NCBI RefSeq assembly: GCF_001894745.1
Contig: NZ_BBYF01000023.1
Location: 16,859-80,858, forward strand
Source: Paenibacillus sp. NAIST15-1
GTDB taxonomy: Bacteria; Bacillota; Bacilli; Paenibacillales; Paenibacillaceae
Reading direction: 5' to 3'
Length of the DNA: 64,000 bases
Part shown: positions 39,443 to 47,786 of the stretch, in pieces
Layout: each line of letters opens with the position of its first letter
Position numbering within the stretch: the stretch's first letter is position 1
Program-made: the position numbers and the translations under genes
Notes under the pieces: model-generated
Told to the model about the DNA's origin: nothing
Seen by the model: only the letters and a program-made list of their open reading frames with translations
The model's database searches: none

Positions 39443-39994
39443 ATGAAACAAGAATTTCCGATAATTGAAACGGAAAGGTTAATTTTAAGAGAAGTATCAA
39501 CAGAGGATGCTAATGATATGTTTACCTATTTATCTGATAAAGATGTTGTGAAACATATGGGGTTAGCACCTTTCCAAACCGTTACAGATGTTTGTGATGA
39601 AATTAATTGGTATAACTCTATTATCGAAGAAGGCACTGGCATTAGATGGGGAATTACATTAAAAGATTTTGGAAAAATTATAGGAAGTTGTGGCTTTCTT
39701 AATCGGGTTACCAAACATCATCGAGCTGAAGTTGGATTTGAGTTAAGCAAAGATTACTGGGGAAAAGGAATAGCTAGTGAAGCATTAGAAGCAGTTATTA
39801 AATTTGGGTACCATCACTATCAGTTGGAAAGAATTGAGGCTTTAATAGAACCAGCAAATCTCCCGTCGCAAAAATTGGTAGAGAAGCGAGGATTTATAAG
39901 AGAGGGGTTGCTAAGACATTATGAATATACTTGTGGTAAATTTGATGATTTATATATGTACTCAATCTTAAAAAGAGACCTTAACCTTTTGTAA
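39443..39994 (+). CDS. GNAT-family N-acetyltransferase (RimJ/RimL type)
   Basis: This 183-residue acetyltransferase begins with the RimJ/RimL hallmark IETERLILREVSTED. The central strand is GSCGFLNRV, and the acetyl-CoA loop reads GFELSKDYWGKGIASEALEAV (about 100-120), followed by IEPANLPSQKLVEKRGF. It probably acetylates a protein N-terminus or a small-molecule amine; substrate unknown. The surrounding DNA is visibly AT-richer than the neighbouring iron genes. It ends at the terminator at 40066-40117. Confidence 0.93.
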   Translation: MKQEFPIIETERLILREVSTEDANDMFTYLSDKDVVKHMGLAPFQTVTDVCDEINWYNSIIEEGTGIRWGITLKDFGKIIGSCGFLNRVTKHHRAEVGFELSKDYWGKGIASEALEAVIKFGYHHYQLERIEALIEPANLPSQKLVEKRGFIREGLLRHYEYTCGKFDDLYMYSILKRDLNLL

Positions 39995-40065
39995 GGAATG
40001 TATTCAACAAATACCAGCTAATATGAGTTAAATGAATTTTTGAAAAGGGGGCTTTGATGAAATAA

Positions 40066-40117
40066 AAAGGAGAATGCATATTATATATGTCTAATATGTT
40101 TTCTCCTTTATTTTTTT
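40066..40117 (+). terminator. Terminator of the acetyltransferase gene
   Basis: AAAGGAGAA (40066-40074) pairs with TTCTCCTTT (40101-40109), followed by ATTTTTTTT. Confidence 0.8.
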
Positions 40118-40166
40118 TGGATTTTTATAAGTTAGATCTTGATAACTATTAGGCTGCCCTCAGAAT

Positions 40167-40490
40167 CTATGCTTCTACAAAAGTCTTGATGCCCTTAACT
40201 TCGTACACAGCGTGTTGCGACCCCAGAATATGCTCTGGTTTCGGCTTGCCGCGGCTCTGTCTGTGGCCTTCAATATGTGCCTCGCTTGTCTCCCATTTCT
40301 TCCACGCTTCTTCGGATTCCCAGCGAATGAGAATGACGACTTCTTCATCTCCTCTGCTTACCTTCTTGACGCAAATGCTCAAGTCAATAAAGCCCTCGGA
40401 TTTCTCAATGACTCCCTCTCCGCTGAATCTGTCGACCACGAGCTGTGAAGTCCCTTCCTTCACTTGGATGGTTTTCGTCTCGATAAACAT
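40167..40490 (-). CDS. HmoA-like heme-degrading monooxygenase
   Basis: A 107-residue ferredoxin-like ABM-domain protein. The pattern MFIETKTIQVKEG, GFIDLSICVKKV, EEVVILIRWESEEAWKKWETSEAH and KPKPEHIL follows B. subtilis HmoA and other IsdG-type enzymes, which open heme to release iron. The Trp pair and the His of SEAH are the likely heme-contact residues. I start at 40490 (MFIET) because GGGAG lies 8 nt upstream; the longer frame would include that site. It lies within 2 kb of the FecCD/ferrochelatase operon. I see no Fur box in front of it. Confidence 0.85.
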   Translation of the reverse strand: MFIETKTIQVKEGTSQLVVDRFSGEGVIEKSEGFIDLSICVKKVSRGDEEVVILIRWESEEAWKKWETSEAHIEGHRQSRGKPKPEHILGSQHAVYEVKGIKTFVEA

Positions 40491-40645
40491 ATCTCTATCT
40501 CCCTTCATCGCATGATGCATTTCGTAGAATGATCTTCGTTCCTACCCTTGAAAAAGTTCCCATTCTCCCTATATTACAAAAAGAGTGCATGTGAAATCCA
40601 TGGAATATTTCCTGATGGAAAATGGAGATTTCGAGCTATTTTCGT

Positions 40646-41299
40646 CTAATTCTGCTGATTAACTTCTTGATTGGCTAGGCTTGCAATTTGTTCGAGTACA
40701 TACTCATAATAACCTGCTCTGGAAGGGACAAAGTCCTGTATCGTTAAGTCTACCTTAATCCCGCTCTCTCCACTCGATGGCACGAATTCCTCGCCAGTAA
40801 TTTGCTGTGCCTCACCTGCAATCAGCTTGCGGAATTGTTCTGCTTCCAGCATGACTATGGATACCACTTCATCTTCCTGCAATCGAAAATCGGTAATGCT
40901 CCCTCTATATTCATGAAGGAACACATGACAAAATTCATTATCTATTAACTGTTCCTGTTCAATACTGCTTGGTATAACACCACTGTACGTAAGCTGGGCG
41001 AACTCAATCTCGAGTCCTAGCTCCTCTCTTAACTCCCGAATGCCGTCCATTGGCGATTCCCCTGCTTCTAGATGACCAGCAGCCGTAATGTCCAGGAGAC
41101 CCGCATAATCTAGCTTCTGAGGATGCCGGCGTTGAAACAGCAAGATTGGTTCTCCGTTCTCGACCTTCCATAACCAGCAATGAAACGTTTGATGCCATAT
41201 CCCCTTGGCATGTACTTCATCCCGTGACCTGATACCGGTGTACTCCATTTCGCTTGTAAAGGTATCGACGTATTCTTTTGCAACTTTGTGGGCAACCAT
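40646..41299 (-). CDS. Nudix hydrolase
   Basis: A 217-residue protein with an intact Nudix box GHLEAGESPMDGIRELREEL (about 76-96, GX5EX7REUXEE) in an alpha/beta/alpha Nudix fold. The layout (HQTFHCWLW upstream, long C-terminal extension) resembles the isopentenyl-diphosphate-isomerase-like Nudix branch common in Bacillales. It should cleave a nucleoside diphosphate linked to another moiety; substrate unknown. It follows the P-loop kinase gene by 15 bp in the same direction, so the two are probably co-transcribed. ATG with GGAGG upstream. Confidence 0.92.
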   Translation of the reverse strand: MVAHKVAKEYVDTFTSEMEYTGIRSRDEVHAKGIWHQTFHCWLWKVENGEPILLFQRRHPQKLDYAGLLDITAAGHLEAGESPMDGIRELREELGLEIEFAQLTYSGVIPSSIEQEQLIDNEFCHVFLHEYRGSITDFRLQEDEVVSIVMLEAEQFRKLIAGEAQQITGEEFVPSSGESGIKVDLTIQDFVPSRAGYYEYVLEQIASLANQEVNQQN

Positions 41300-41314
41300 T
41301 CATGGATCCTCCTG

Positions 41315-41884
41315 TTATCTATAGTCTGTATCGATTTTCGCTTCTGTCCACGCTCTGCGCATGATTTCATCGACGGTTTCTTCCGGGGTCATGTCTGAGC
41401 TGTCCAGCCACATGCCGATTCGAGGCGTGCCCTGACGAAGGCCATCGTCTAAATCCTGAACAGTCCATAGCCCATACCCTTGCTTGCCTCGCGACGCTTC
41501 ACGTTCCGCTACAATATCAGGCCGTGGGCAGAGTACAACGAGGTAGAGAGGACGAGTCTGAAAATTCTGAATGAACGACTGCAGGACATCACCGATGACG
41601 ACATCTTGGATCACTGTCGTAAATCCGGCTTGCACATATACATCCGCAGTTCCTGCAGCCAGGCGATAACGAAGGTTCAACTGCTTCATTGCTTCCTCTG
41701 GAGCATCGGGTGACATTTCCTCGCGACCATTGACGATCATGCGACGGAATACGTCGCCACGCACATGAACACCTTTCGCAAAGCGTTCCGCCAACAATTG
41801 CGCGATGGTGGACTTGCCTGACGCCATAATGCCCGTAATTACAAATAGGCTCGGTGTATGGGGTTCACAGATCTCAACGTTCAT
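41315..41884 (-). CDS. P-loop kinase (AAA_33/chloramphenicol phosphotransferase-like)
   Basis: A 189-residue P-loop NTPase with Walker A GIMASGKST (about 18-26), a switch segment HVRGDVFRRMI and a lid region CPRPDIVAEREASRG. This layout is shared by small-molecule kinases such as zeta-toxin-like or phosphotransferase-type enzymes. The substrate cannot be told. ATG with TAGGAGGA upstream; it is first in a two-gene unit with the Nudix hydrolase. No antitoxin gene is adjacent, so a toxin role is unlikely. Confidence 0.85.
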   Translation of the reverse strand: MNVEICEPHTPSLFVITGIMASGKSTIAQLLAERFAKGVHVRGDVFRRMIVNGREEMSPDAPEEAMKQLNLRYRLAAGTADVYVQAGFTTVIQDVVIGDVLQSFIQNFQTRPLYLVVLCPRPDIVAEREASRGKQGYGLWTVQDLDDGLRQGTPRIGMWLDSSDMTPEETVDEIMRRAWTEAKIDTDYR

Positions 41885-42068
41885 CTTACATCCTCCTAAC
41901 CATTATTCTTGATGTTGCATCTTCCTATATTCATTCAATGTACCATATTCAACCATGAAAAAGCAGGCTTTCTAAAACAGAGCACCGCAAGTCCTCCATT
42001 CATGATAGACCTGAGGAACAATTTTTTGATGAAACGCTCCCATCCGATAAATAGGCCCACATTTCGGA

Positions 42069-42097
42069 TTGACGACGATCACAGTCTACGCTATATT
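42069..42097 (+). promoter_or_regulatory. Promoter of the FecCD/ferrochelatase operon
   Basis: TTGACG (42069-42074), a 17-bp spacer and TATATT (42092-42097), about 70 bp before the permease start. No good Fur box overlaps it, which is unexpected for an iron gene set. Confidence 0.6.
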
Positions 42098-42167
42098 AAT
42101 AAAAGTTTACTCAATGCAACTTATTTATATTTAGCTAACATTTTTGCAGCAAGGAAGGAGGTCGTCC

Positions 42168-43262
42168 ATGAACACCACGAGTGAACTGAAATATAAAGGG
42201 CGAGATTCCCGATTTCGTCCCCGGCAGGCCTCCCAACTCCTCCGGATTTCAGTTCTAGCAGCCACAGGCTTGGCAGTTCTGCTGTTATCCATACTCATCG
42301 GCAGTGCGGTCGGACCTGTGTCTATACCGTTGAAAGAGACGTTTGCAGCCATGCTTCATGCAACAGGCTGGCTGGAGCACATTCAGATTGCAGAGCGGAA
42401 TCTTACCATCATTCTGGATATCCGTCTGCCTCGTGTCATCGCAGGTGCATTAGTCGGAGCCGGCTTGTCTATCGCGGGCGCAGCGATGCAGGGAGTGTTC
42501 CGCAATCCGCTCGTCGAGCCCGGATATTTGGGAGTGTCGTCAGGAGCAGCCGCTGGAGCTATCTTGTGCATCGCCTTAGGGCTTGTTCGTCATTCGGCAT
42601 TCGCCCTTCCCTTGTCTGCCTTCGCAGGTGCACTTGTATCCGTTGTACTCATCCTGGTCATATGGCGGGCTAGTGGGAAACCGAATGTAACCACTTTACT
42701 ACTGCTCGGAATTGGCATGAACGCGCTTCTGTCGGCGGTCATTAACGTGATCATCGCCAGCGCGCCGCATGAACAGCAGCTGCGCAGTATCGTGTTCTGG
42801 CTGCAGGGTGGACTCGAGGCGCGAACATGGGAGCATGTACATATTATCGCTCTGCCGATCCTTATCGGAGGCGTTCTATTGGCGCTATTTAGCCGTTCAT
42901 TGAATTTGCTGCTGCTCGGTGACGAGCATGCACAATCTTCCGGTGTCCCTGTGCAAATCACCCGCTATACGATTTTACTGCTCGCTTCGTTCTTGACCGG
43001 AACAGCCGTGTCGGTAAGCGGAATTATCGGTTTTGTCGGCTTGGTTATTCCACATCTCGTTCGCCTAATTGTCGGCTCGGATCATCGCCTGCTGCTGCCG
43101 TTCAGCGCACTATTCGGGGCATCGTTCCTCGTTCTGGCCGATTTAGCCTCGCGCATGGTGCTGCAGCCGATCACCTTGCAGGTCGGCGTCGTCTGCGCTT
43201 GCATCGGAGCACCACTGTTCATGATGATGCTGCTGCGCAAACGGAAGGAGGGTTCGACATGA
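42168..43262 (+). CDS. FecCD-family ABC transporter permease
   Basis: A 364-residue permease of the iron-siderophore/heme/B12 class (BtuC/HmuU/FecCD), with about ten predicted helices. RLPRVIAGALVGAGLSIAGAAMQGVFRNPL is the conserved amino-terminal signature and GFVGLVIPHLVR the C-terminal one that contacts the ATPase (each shown here in part of the protein). The start at 42168 has AAGGAGG 6 nt upstream; the longer frame starting 24 nt earlier lacks a site. It is first of four translationally coupled genes with ATPase, binding protein and ferrochelatase homologue. Confidence 0.94.
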   Translation: MNTTSELKYKGRDSRFRPRQASQLLRISVLAATGLAVLLLSILIGSAVGPVSIPLKETFAAMLHATGWLEHIQIAERNLTIILDIRLPRVIAGALVGAGLSIAGAAMQGVFRNPLVEPGYLGVSSGAAAGAILCIALGLVRHSAFALPLSAFAGALVSVVLILVIWRASGKPNVTTLLLLGIGMNALLSAVINVIIASAPHEQQLRSIVFWLQGGLEARTWEHVHIIALPILIGGVLLALFSRSLNLLLLGDEHAQSSGVPVQITRYTILLLASFLTGTAVSVSGIIGFVGLVIPHLVRLIVGSDHRLLLPFSALFGASFLVLADLASRMVLQPITLQVGVVCACIGAPLFMMMLLRKRKEGST

Positions 43263-44131
43263 AGACAAGGCGCAAGACATCTTTGGGCATTCCTGGACTG
43301 CTTGAAGCCAAGCAATTGACCTATTCGATTGATGGGCGAACAATCATCGACAATCTGTCCATGAAGCTGCAGTCAGGTTCCTTTCTTGGCATTATTGGAC
43401 CGAACGGCAGCGGAAAATCTACATTGCTTCGCATGCTTTGTGGACTTCTGAAGCCCGCTCAAGGCTCGCTGACACTTGAAGGAAAGCCCTTCAAGGCATA
43501 CTCCACGAAGGAACGAGCGCAAATGATCGGCTATGTACCGCAGGATTGCTCGCTTGATGCAGACTTCACGATTGAGCAAATCGTCGCGATGGGACGCCAC
43601 CCTTATAGCCGCTTGTTCGGCGGATTAACAAGTTCAGATGCACAGCAGGTCGAACGGGCGATGGAGCAATGCGGCGTCGAGCACCTGCGCAAGCGCTACA
43701 TCCATGCCTGTTCGGGCGGACAACGCCAGCTTGCCTTCATCGCCAAGGCGCTTGCACAGGAGCCGCAAATTCTCCTGCTGGATGAGCCTATCTCCGCACT
43801 CGACATTCGTCACCAGCTTCGCACGCTTGCGCTGCTGCGCCAGCTCGCTGACGAAGGATATGCTGTGGCCGCTTCACTGCATGACCTGTCGCTAGCTTCT
43901 CGTTACTGCGATCGTCTTCTGCTTCTGCATGACGGGCGCATCGAAGCATTCGGCGAACCGGAAGAGGTGCTCTCAGCAGATGCACTTTATGATGTGTATG
44001 GCGTTCATGCCGTCATTCGCCAAGAACCAGGAACGGAAGGCCTGTCAGTCATTGCATTTGAACATGAAGCAGAAGAGCAGAAATGGTATACCCATTACGA
44101 AAAAGAACATCTTGGAGGAATTACACAATGA
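43259..44131 (+). CDS. Iron/heme-type ABC transporter ATPase
   Basis: A 290-residue ATP-binding subunit (FecE/HmuV/FhuC class): Walker A GPNGSGKST, signature SGGQRQLAFIAKALAQ, Walker B ILLLDEPISALD and the H-loop ASLHDLSLA. I start at 43259, where the ATG overlaps the permease TGA (ATGA) and GGAGGG lies upstream, rather than at the longer frame inside the permease gene. It energises the FecCD-type permease encoded upstream. Confidence 0.95.
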   Translation: MKTRRKTSLGIPGLLEAKQLTYSIDGRTIIDNLSMKLQSGSFLGIIGPNGSGKSTLLRMLCGLLKPAQGSLTLEGKPFKAYSTKERAQMIGYVPQDCSLDADFTIEQIVAMGRHPYSRLFGGLTSSDAQQVERAMEQCGVEHLRKRYIHACSGGQRQLAFIAKALAQEPQILLLDEPISALDIRHQLRTLALLRQLADEGYAVAASLHDLSLASRYCDRLLLLHDGRIEAFGEPEEVLSADALYDVYGVHAVIRQEPGTEGLSVIAFEHEAEEQKWYTHYEKEHLGGITQ

Positions 44132-45153
44132 GAAACGTACAAACTCGGCGAAAAACCACTTTTCGCATGCTCTGTATGAGCCTGATCACGCTTGTTGCCG
44201 CTGTCGGGTTGACAGCCTGCACCAGCAATTCACAATCCGATAGCGAGAAATCGTTCAGCACCATTTCAACCACGACCAGTTCTAAGGCCGCTGCATCCTC
44301 TGACAATGGGAAGATAGAGGCTGCACCGAAGGTTGCTGCGGTATCTCTCGACACTGCAGATGCCGTACTTGAAATCGTTCCTCCGGAGCAAGTCGTTGCC
44401 GTACCGAAGAGCATGGCAAATCCTTATTTGGCTGTCAACGAGGAGAAGGGCAAGCAGGTGTCCGGTCAAGTCGGCGGTGCGATTGGATTGGATCCCGAAG
44501 GAATTTTGGCATTTCATCCAGACGTTGTCCTCATCACGAAAATCCATAATAGCGAAAACGATGCCGAGCAATTGCTCAGCCAAGCAGGCGTCAAGGTTGT
44601 CACGTTCGATCAATGGGGAACATTCGAGCAATTGATAGCGAACTTCCGCACAATTGGCGAGGCTGTTGGAGCTGTCGATAAAGCAGAGGAAGTTGCCAAG
44701 GAAATTCAGGGCAAGCTGGACGATGCTGCTAAGCGAACTGCATCACTTGCAAGTAAGCCGTCCGTTCTCGTACTGTCGCCTGTCGGCCCGAATACTGGCC
44801 CTTACATCATGGGACCAGGGAACATTTCTTACGATATGATCCGTCTCGCTGGAGCTAAGCCCGCTGCCGAAGCACTCGGGATTAAGAAATCGACAAAAGC
44901 ATCAATTGAGGATGTCATGAACATGAATCCGGACTATATCGTGCTTGGAGATTGGGACGGTACGGGAGATGAATGGCTGAAGGATTTGAAATCTCAAGCG
45001 GCGTGGAACACACTGGACGCGGTCAAAAATAACCGCATTACGACAATGAAGGCGAAGGAACTGCTTGCCCCGAACCGTTATGCGGTAGATGGAATGCTGG
45101 AAATGTCGGCGTGGCTTCACCCGGATTTGTGGAAAGGAGACACAGCGAATTAA
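44128..45153 (+). CDS. ABC transporter binding lipoprotein (heme/iron-chelate type)
   Basis: A 341-residue class III binding lipoprotein. The signal sequence ends in the lipobox GLTAC (Cys about 32), then a Ser/Thr-rich linker and two lobes: RVAA-type start KVAAVSLDTAD, HPDVVLITKIHN, and NPDYIVLGDWDGTG. The pattern is closer to HmuT/BtuF-like binders than to FeuA. I use the ATG at 44128, which overlaps the ATPase stop and has GGAGG 9 nt upstream. The ligand is unknown; heme, a metalloporphyrin or a corrinoid are the candidates suggested by the downstream chelatase gene. Confidence 0.9.
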   Translation: MRNVQTRRKTTFRMLCMSLITLVAAVGLTACTSNSQSDSEKSFSTISTTTSSKAAASSDNGKIEAAPKVAAVSLDTADAVLEIVPPEQVVAVPKSMANPYLAVNEEKGKQVSGQVGGAIGLDPEGILAFHPDVVLITKIHNSENDAEQLLSQAGVKVVTFDQWGTFEQLIANFRTIGEAVGAVDKAEEVAKEIQGKLDDAAKRTASLASKPSVLVLSPVGPNTGPYIMGPGNISYDMIRLAGAKPAAEALGIKKSTKASIEDVMNMNPDYIVLGDWDGTGDEWLKDLKSQAAWNTLDAVKNNRITTMKAKELLAPNRYAVDGMLEMSAWLHPDLWKGDTAN

Positions 45154-46154
45154 TGAGCGAATTCCTAGCAAACGGGCATTCACAGTCCACACGGCTTCCG
45201 CCAGAAATATCGATGGACACGCCGCGCCGGGCCATCCTTCTTGCTTCCTACAGCGCTTGTGCCAGCATTGATGATGTGCCTGCCATGTACCATCATATTT
45301 TGCGCGGACACGGCTCTCCTTCGGAAGCCATCGTGCAAGGCGTTATTCGGTACAGCGATACGGGTACATGTGATCCACTGTATACGGTATCGAAGCGTCA
45401 GTCCGAGGCAATTACACAGCTAGTAGAGGCCAAGTTCGGTGAAGTAATTCCTGTCTACATCGGCTGCAAGCATTCGCATCCTTTTGTAGCCGATGCCATC
45501 CAGCAAGCGATCAGAGACGGCATCACGGAGCTTGCCGTGCTGCATGCTACGCCCTTCTTCACATCCTCAGGAACAGGAGGCTATGTTCAAGATGCCAAGA
45601 AGGCGATCGCTGCAGCCAACAGCGATATGAAATTGACGGTCATTTCTGAGTGGCAAGCGCATCCTGACTTCATTCGGCTAATGGCGCGCAGATTGCGAGA
45701 TGCTTACGTCTGGATGCCTTCCTCGATGCTGCCGACGACACGGGTCATCTTTACGGTGCACAGCAAGCCTGGTCTTCCCTCCGCGCATGATGACTTTATT
45801 GCGTCATACAAGCATGTTGCTGGATTGATCGCGGAGCAGGCCAATATCGGGAAATGGGATATTTCTTATCGCAGCGGCATGCCCGCCCCCCAGCGCTGGC
45901 TTGGGCCCGATATTAATGAGGTTATTCTAGGAGCAGCTTCCGATAAGGAAGAAGCTGTCGTCATTTGCGAGTTAACCTCGCTTACCGAAAATGTCGAGGT
46001 CTATTACGACATTGGCCAGGAAGCCAAGCAAACAGCAGAGCAGTGCGGGATGCAGTTCGTTTGCACTGAATATCCGAATGATGCCTATGATTTTATGGAC
46101 TTTTTATCCAACATCGCAGCTGCTCATTTTGAGCTGAAGGCAGCATATTCCTGA
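45153..46154 (+). CDS. Ferrochelatase-family protein coupled to ABC transporter
   Basis: A 333-residue homologue of HemH/CpfC. The N-terminal strand LLASYSACASIDDVPAMYHH and HILRGHGSP with VIRYSD match the ferrochelatase opening (Tyr of the GTP/YG loop kept). FTVHSKPGLP corresponds to the SAHSLP motif with the metal-binding His. WLGPDINEVI matches the GPD motif, and LTENVEVYYDIGQEA retains the catalytic Glu of HxEVLYD. So the enzyme is probably active in inserting iron into, or removing it from, a tetrapyrrole. It overlaps the binding-protein stop by one base, so translation is coupled to a transporter rather than to heme-synthesis genes. The native hemH is expected elsewhere. Confidence 0.85.
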   Translation: MSEFLANGHSQSTRLPPEISMDTPRRAILLASYSACASIDDVPAMYHHILRGHGSPSEAIVQGVIRYSDTGTCDPLYTVSKRQSEAITQLVEAKFGEVIPVYIGCKHSHPFVADAIQQAIRDGITELAVLHATPFFTSSGTGGYVQDAKKAIAAANSDMKLTVISEWQAHPDFIRLMARRLRDAYVWMPSSMLPTTRVIFTVHSKPGLPSAHDDFIASYKHVAGLIAEQANIGKWDISYRSGMPAPQRWLGPDINEVILGAASDKEEAVVICELTSLTENVEVYYDIGQEAKQTAEQCGMQFVCTEYPNDAYDFMDFLSNIAAAHFELKAAYS

Positions 46155-46162
46155 AGCACGAA

Positions 46163-46233
46163 GCATGTTCTCAGTGGGATAGCCTCTTCCACCTCTCATT
46201 GAGTCACTATCCCTTTCAGTCAGGAGAACATGC
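46163..46233 (+). other. Nested long hairpin downstream of the ferrochelatase gene
   Basis: GCATGTTCTC (46163-46172) pairs perfectly with GAGAACATGC (46224-46233). Inside, GGGATAG (46176-46182) pairs with CTATCCC (46207-46213), leaving a loop of about 24 nt. It begins 9 bp past the stop codon and is not followed by a T-run, so it is distinct from the true terminator at 46339. It could stabilise the mRNA 3' end. Confidence 0.5.
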
Positions 46234-46338
46234 ATGTGTGCTGCGAAGCCAAAAAATGTGCGGTGAGGTTGCATTAGCGGAAATGCAGATTGCTCCGTAC
46301 ATTAGCTGCGTATGACCATCAATAGTACCAATCGATTA

Positions 46339-46372
46339 AGGCCGAGCACCTGCATGCTCGGCCTCTTTTTTT
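46339..46372 (+). terminator. Terminator of the FecCD/ferrochelatase operon
   Basis: AGGCCGAGCA and TGCTCGGCCT form a perfect 10-bp stem around CCTGCA, followed by C and seven or more T. Confidence 0.92.
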
Positions 46373-46459
46373 ACTGCATATATGAGGCATACCTGTTACG
46401 ATTCATAACCATGATTTTCGTTAGCCGATATGCCAACACATCCTCGATCTATTTACAGA

Positions 46460-46867
46460 TTAAAACTCCACATAAAAAGGCTGCTGGGTAGAATCCAAGC
46501 ATTTTTCAATCCGCTCGCGAAAGTTCTTCCACGTAACCATATTCAAAGCATCCTGAACTGAAAAATAGCCAACTTCTAATGCTTCTTCCGTCGTTGTCAT
46601 TTCACCGCCGACTTGCTTAGCCAGGAACAGCGTATTGCATATCCCACCGGATACATTTTGATAAATGCCACAGAAGCGAACAATTTCAATATCGACTCCC
46701 GCTTCTTCCTTCGTCTCGCGAATGGCCGCTTGCGCTAGTGATTCTCCTTCTTCCACTTGACCACCCGGCATCTCCCACCCTCTTCGAGGGCCTCTAATTA
46801 ACAAGATCTCTTGATTTTCATTCACAATAATTGCTGCTGCGGATACGATATGCTTCGGAGGGTTCAT
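46460..46867 (-). CDS. Nudix hydrolase, MutT-like
   Basis: This 135-residue compact Nudix protein carries the box GGQVEEGESLAQAAIRETKE followed by EAGVDI (about 36-60, GX5EX7REUXEEXGU). It opens with the typical HIVSAAAIIVNENQEILLIRG strand. Probably hydrolyses a nucleoside diphosphate derivative; the substrate is unknown. It is monocistronic and convergent with the ferrochelatase operon. ATG with AAGGAAG upstream. Confidence 0.93.
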   Translation of the reverse strand: MNPPKHIVSAAAIIVNENQEILLIRGPRRGWEMPGGQVEEGESLAQAAIRETKEEAGVDIEIVRFCGIYQNVSGGICNTLFLAKQVGGEMTTTEEALEVGYFSVQDALNMVTWKNFRERIEKCLDSTQQPFYVEF

Positions 46868-47063
46868 CTCATTCGCTTCCTTTCCATGTTCAGCTGCGAT
46901 CCTATATATCTGGGATTTCAGGTCATAACTGCCTACATCTCAAGTTATGATTACTCCACTTTCCCTATTATCCTGCTTGGAAAATTATAAAGTCAATTCC
47001 TGCGATATTCTCTTTCTCACCGGGATTTTTTCATTTTCCGACTATTCCAATTTGATTTAATCC

Positions 47064-47092
47064 TTGACACCAAGCCCATTCGAAAGTATAGT
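47064..47092 (+). promoter_or_regulatory. Promoter of the TetR gene
   Basis: TTGACA (47064-47069), a 17-bp spacer and TATAGT (47087-47092): near-consensus. It lies inside the longest open frame of the TetR gene, which argues that the true start codon is further downstream. Confidence 0.8.
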
Positions 47093-47111
47093 AATCGCAT
47101 CGGAATTAAAC

Positions 47112-47131
47112 TTGACTGACGAATCAGTTAA
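47112..47131 (+). promoter_or_regulatory. Putative TetR autoregulatory operator
   Basis: TTGACTGA-CGAA-TCAGTTAA is a 20-bp inverted repeat with one mismatch between arms. It is placed 20 bp after the -10, just where a bound dimer would block transcription. Confidence 0.65.
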
Positions 47132-47786
47132 GAAGAGAGGGCGATGCAAACTGCCTAAGCTGCCTACCGTATCAAATCAAGAACAAGATAGACGTCAGCA
47201 GCTCATGAACGCCGCACTCTATCTCTTCGCAAGCGAAGGATACCACTGTACGAAGATTTCGGATGTGGTGAAGACCGCTGGTGTGTCACAAGGAACGTTC
47301 TATTGGTATTTTCATAGCAAGGAACAGATCATCCTAGAGTTAATTCACGATGGTAAGGAGAAACTAACCAACGTCATCGCTCAAGGCTATCGCAAGCATA
47401 GCGGCACAGTAGATGATATGGTGAGCTCATCCGCACGACTGCTGACCGAACTATTCACGTTCGCTGATCAGAATCGGAACTTGATGGCACTGCTTCTCAT
47501 GAAGGGGCAAGGCGCTGATCCTGCAGTACGAGAGGCGGTCTCACAGACTTGGATCGCTTTCGAAGAAGCGTTCAAGCACAATATACAGCGGGCGACCGAG
47601 CTCGGCATGCTGCCGAACACGAATGATTTGTCGCTGCGCGCCAATATTCTCGTCTGCTTAATTACTGGGGTATTATCCAAATGGCTCTTCGGGCCCATGC
47701 ATGAGGTCGATTATCAATCCGGCTACTCACCAGCACAAATCGCTGAAGCCACGGCCACATTCGAATTTCGAGGGCTGCTCGGATAA
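47112..47786 (+). CDS. TetR/AcrR-family transcriptional regulator (start uncertain)
   Basis: About 210-225 residues. The N-terminal TetR helix-turn-helix is clear: RRQQLMNAALYLFASEGYHCTKISDVVKTAG then VSQGTFYWYFHSKEQII, interrupted only where I abbreviate. A C-terminal all-helical ligand/dimer domain follows. The start is unresolved: 47064 is the -35 box of a strong promoter, the TTG at 47112 has no ribosome binding site and falls on the operator, and a CTG at 47151 has AGAGGG 10 nt upstream. An ATG at 47143 is out of frame. It lies upstream of an amino-acid ABC operon and M24 peptidase, its likely targets. Confidence 0.82.
   Translation: MTDESVKKRGRCKLPKLPTVSNQEQDRRQQLMNAALYLFASEGYHCTKISDVVKTAGVSQGTFYWYFHSKEQIILELIHDGKEKLTNVIAQGYRKHSGTVDDMVSSSARLLTELFTFADQNRNLMALLLMKGQGADPAVREAVSQTWIAFEEAFKHNIQRATELGMLPNTNDLSLRANILVCLITGVLSKWLFGPMHEVDYQSGYSPAQIAEATATFEFRGLLG

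Noticed and set aside
41315..41884. Zeta-toxin-like role for the P-loop kinase
   Set aside because: The fold is compatible but no antitoxin gene is adjacent and it is paired with a Nudix hydrolase, so a metabolic kinase is more likely.
41885..42167. Cobalamin or other riboswitch ahead of the FecCD permease
   Set aside because: The conserved core segments of the B12 element were looked for and not found; only a promoter could be supported.
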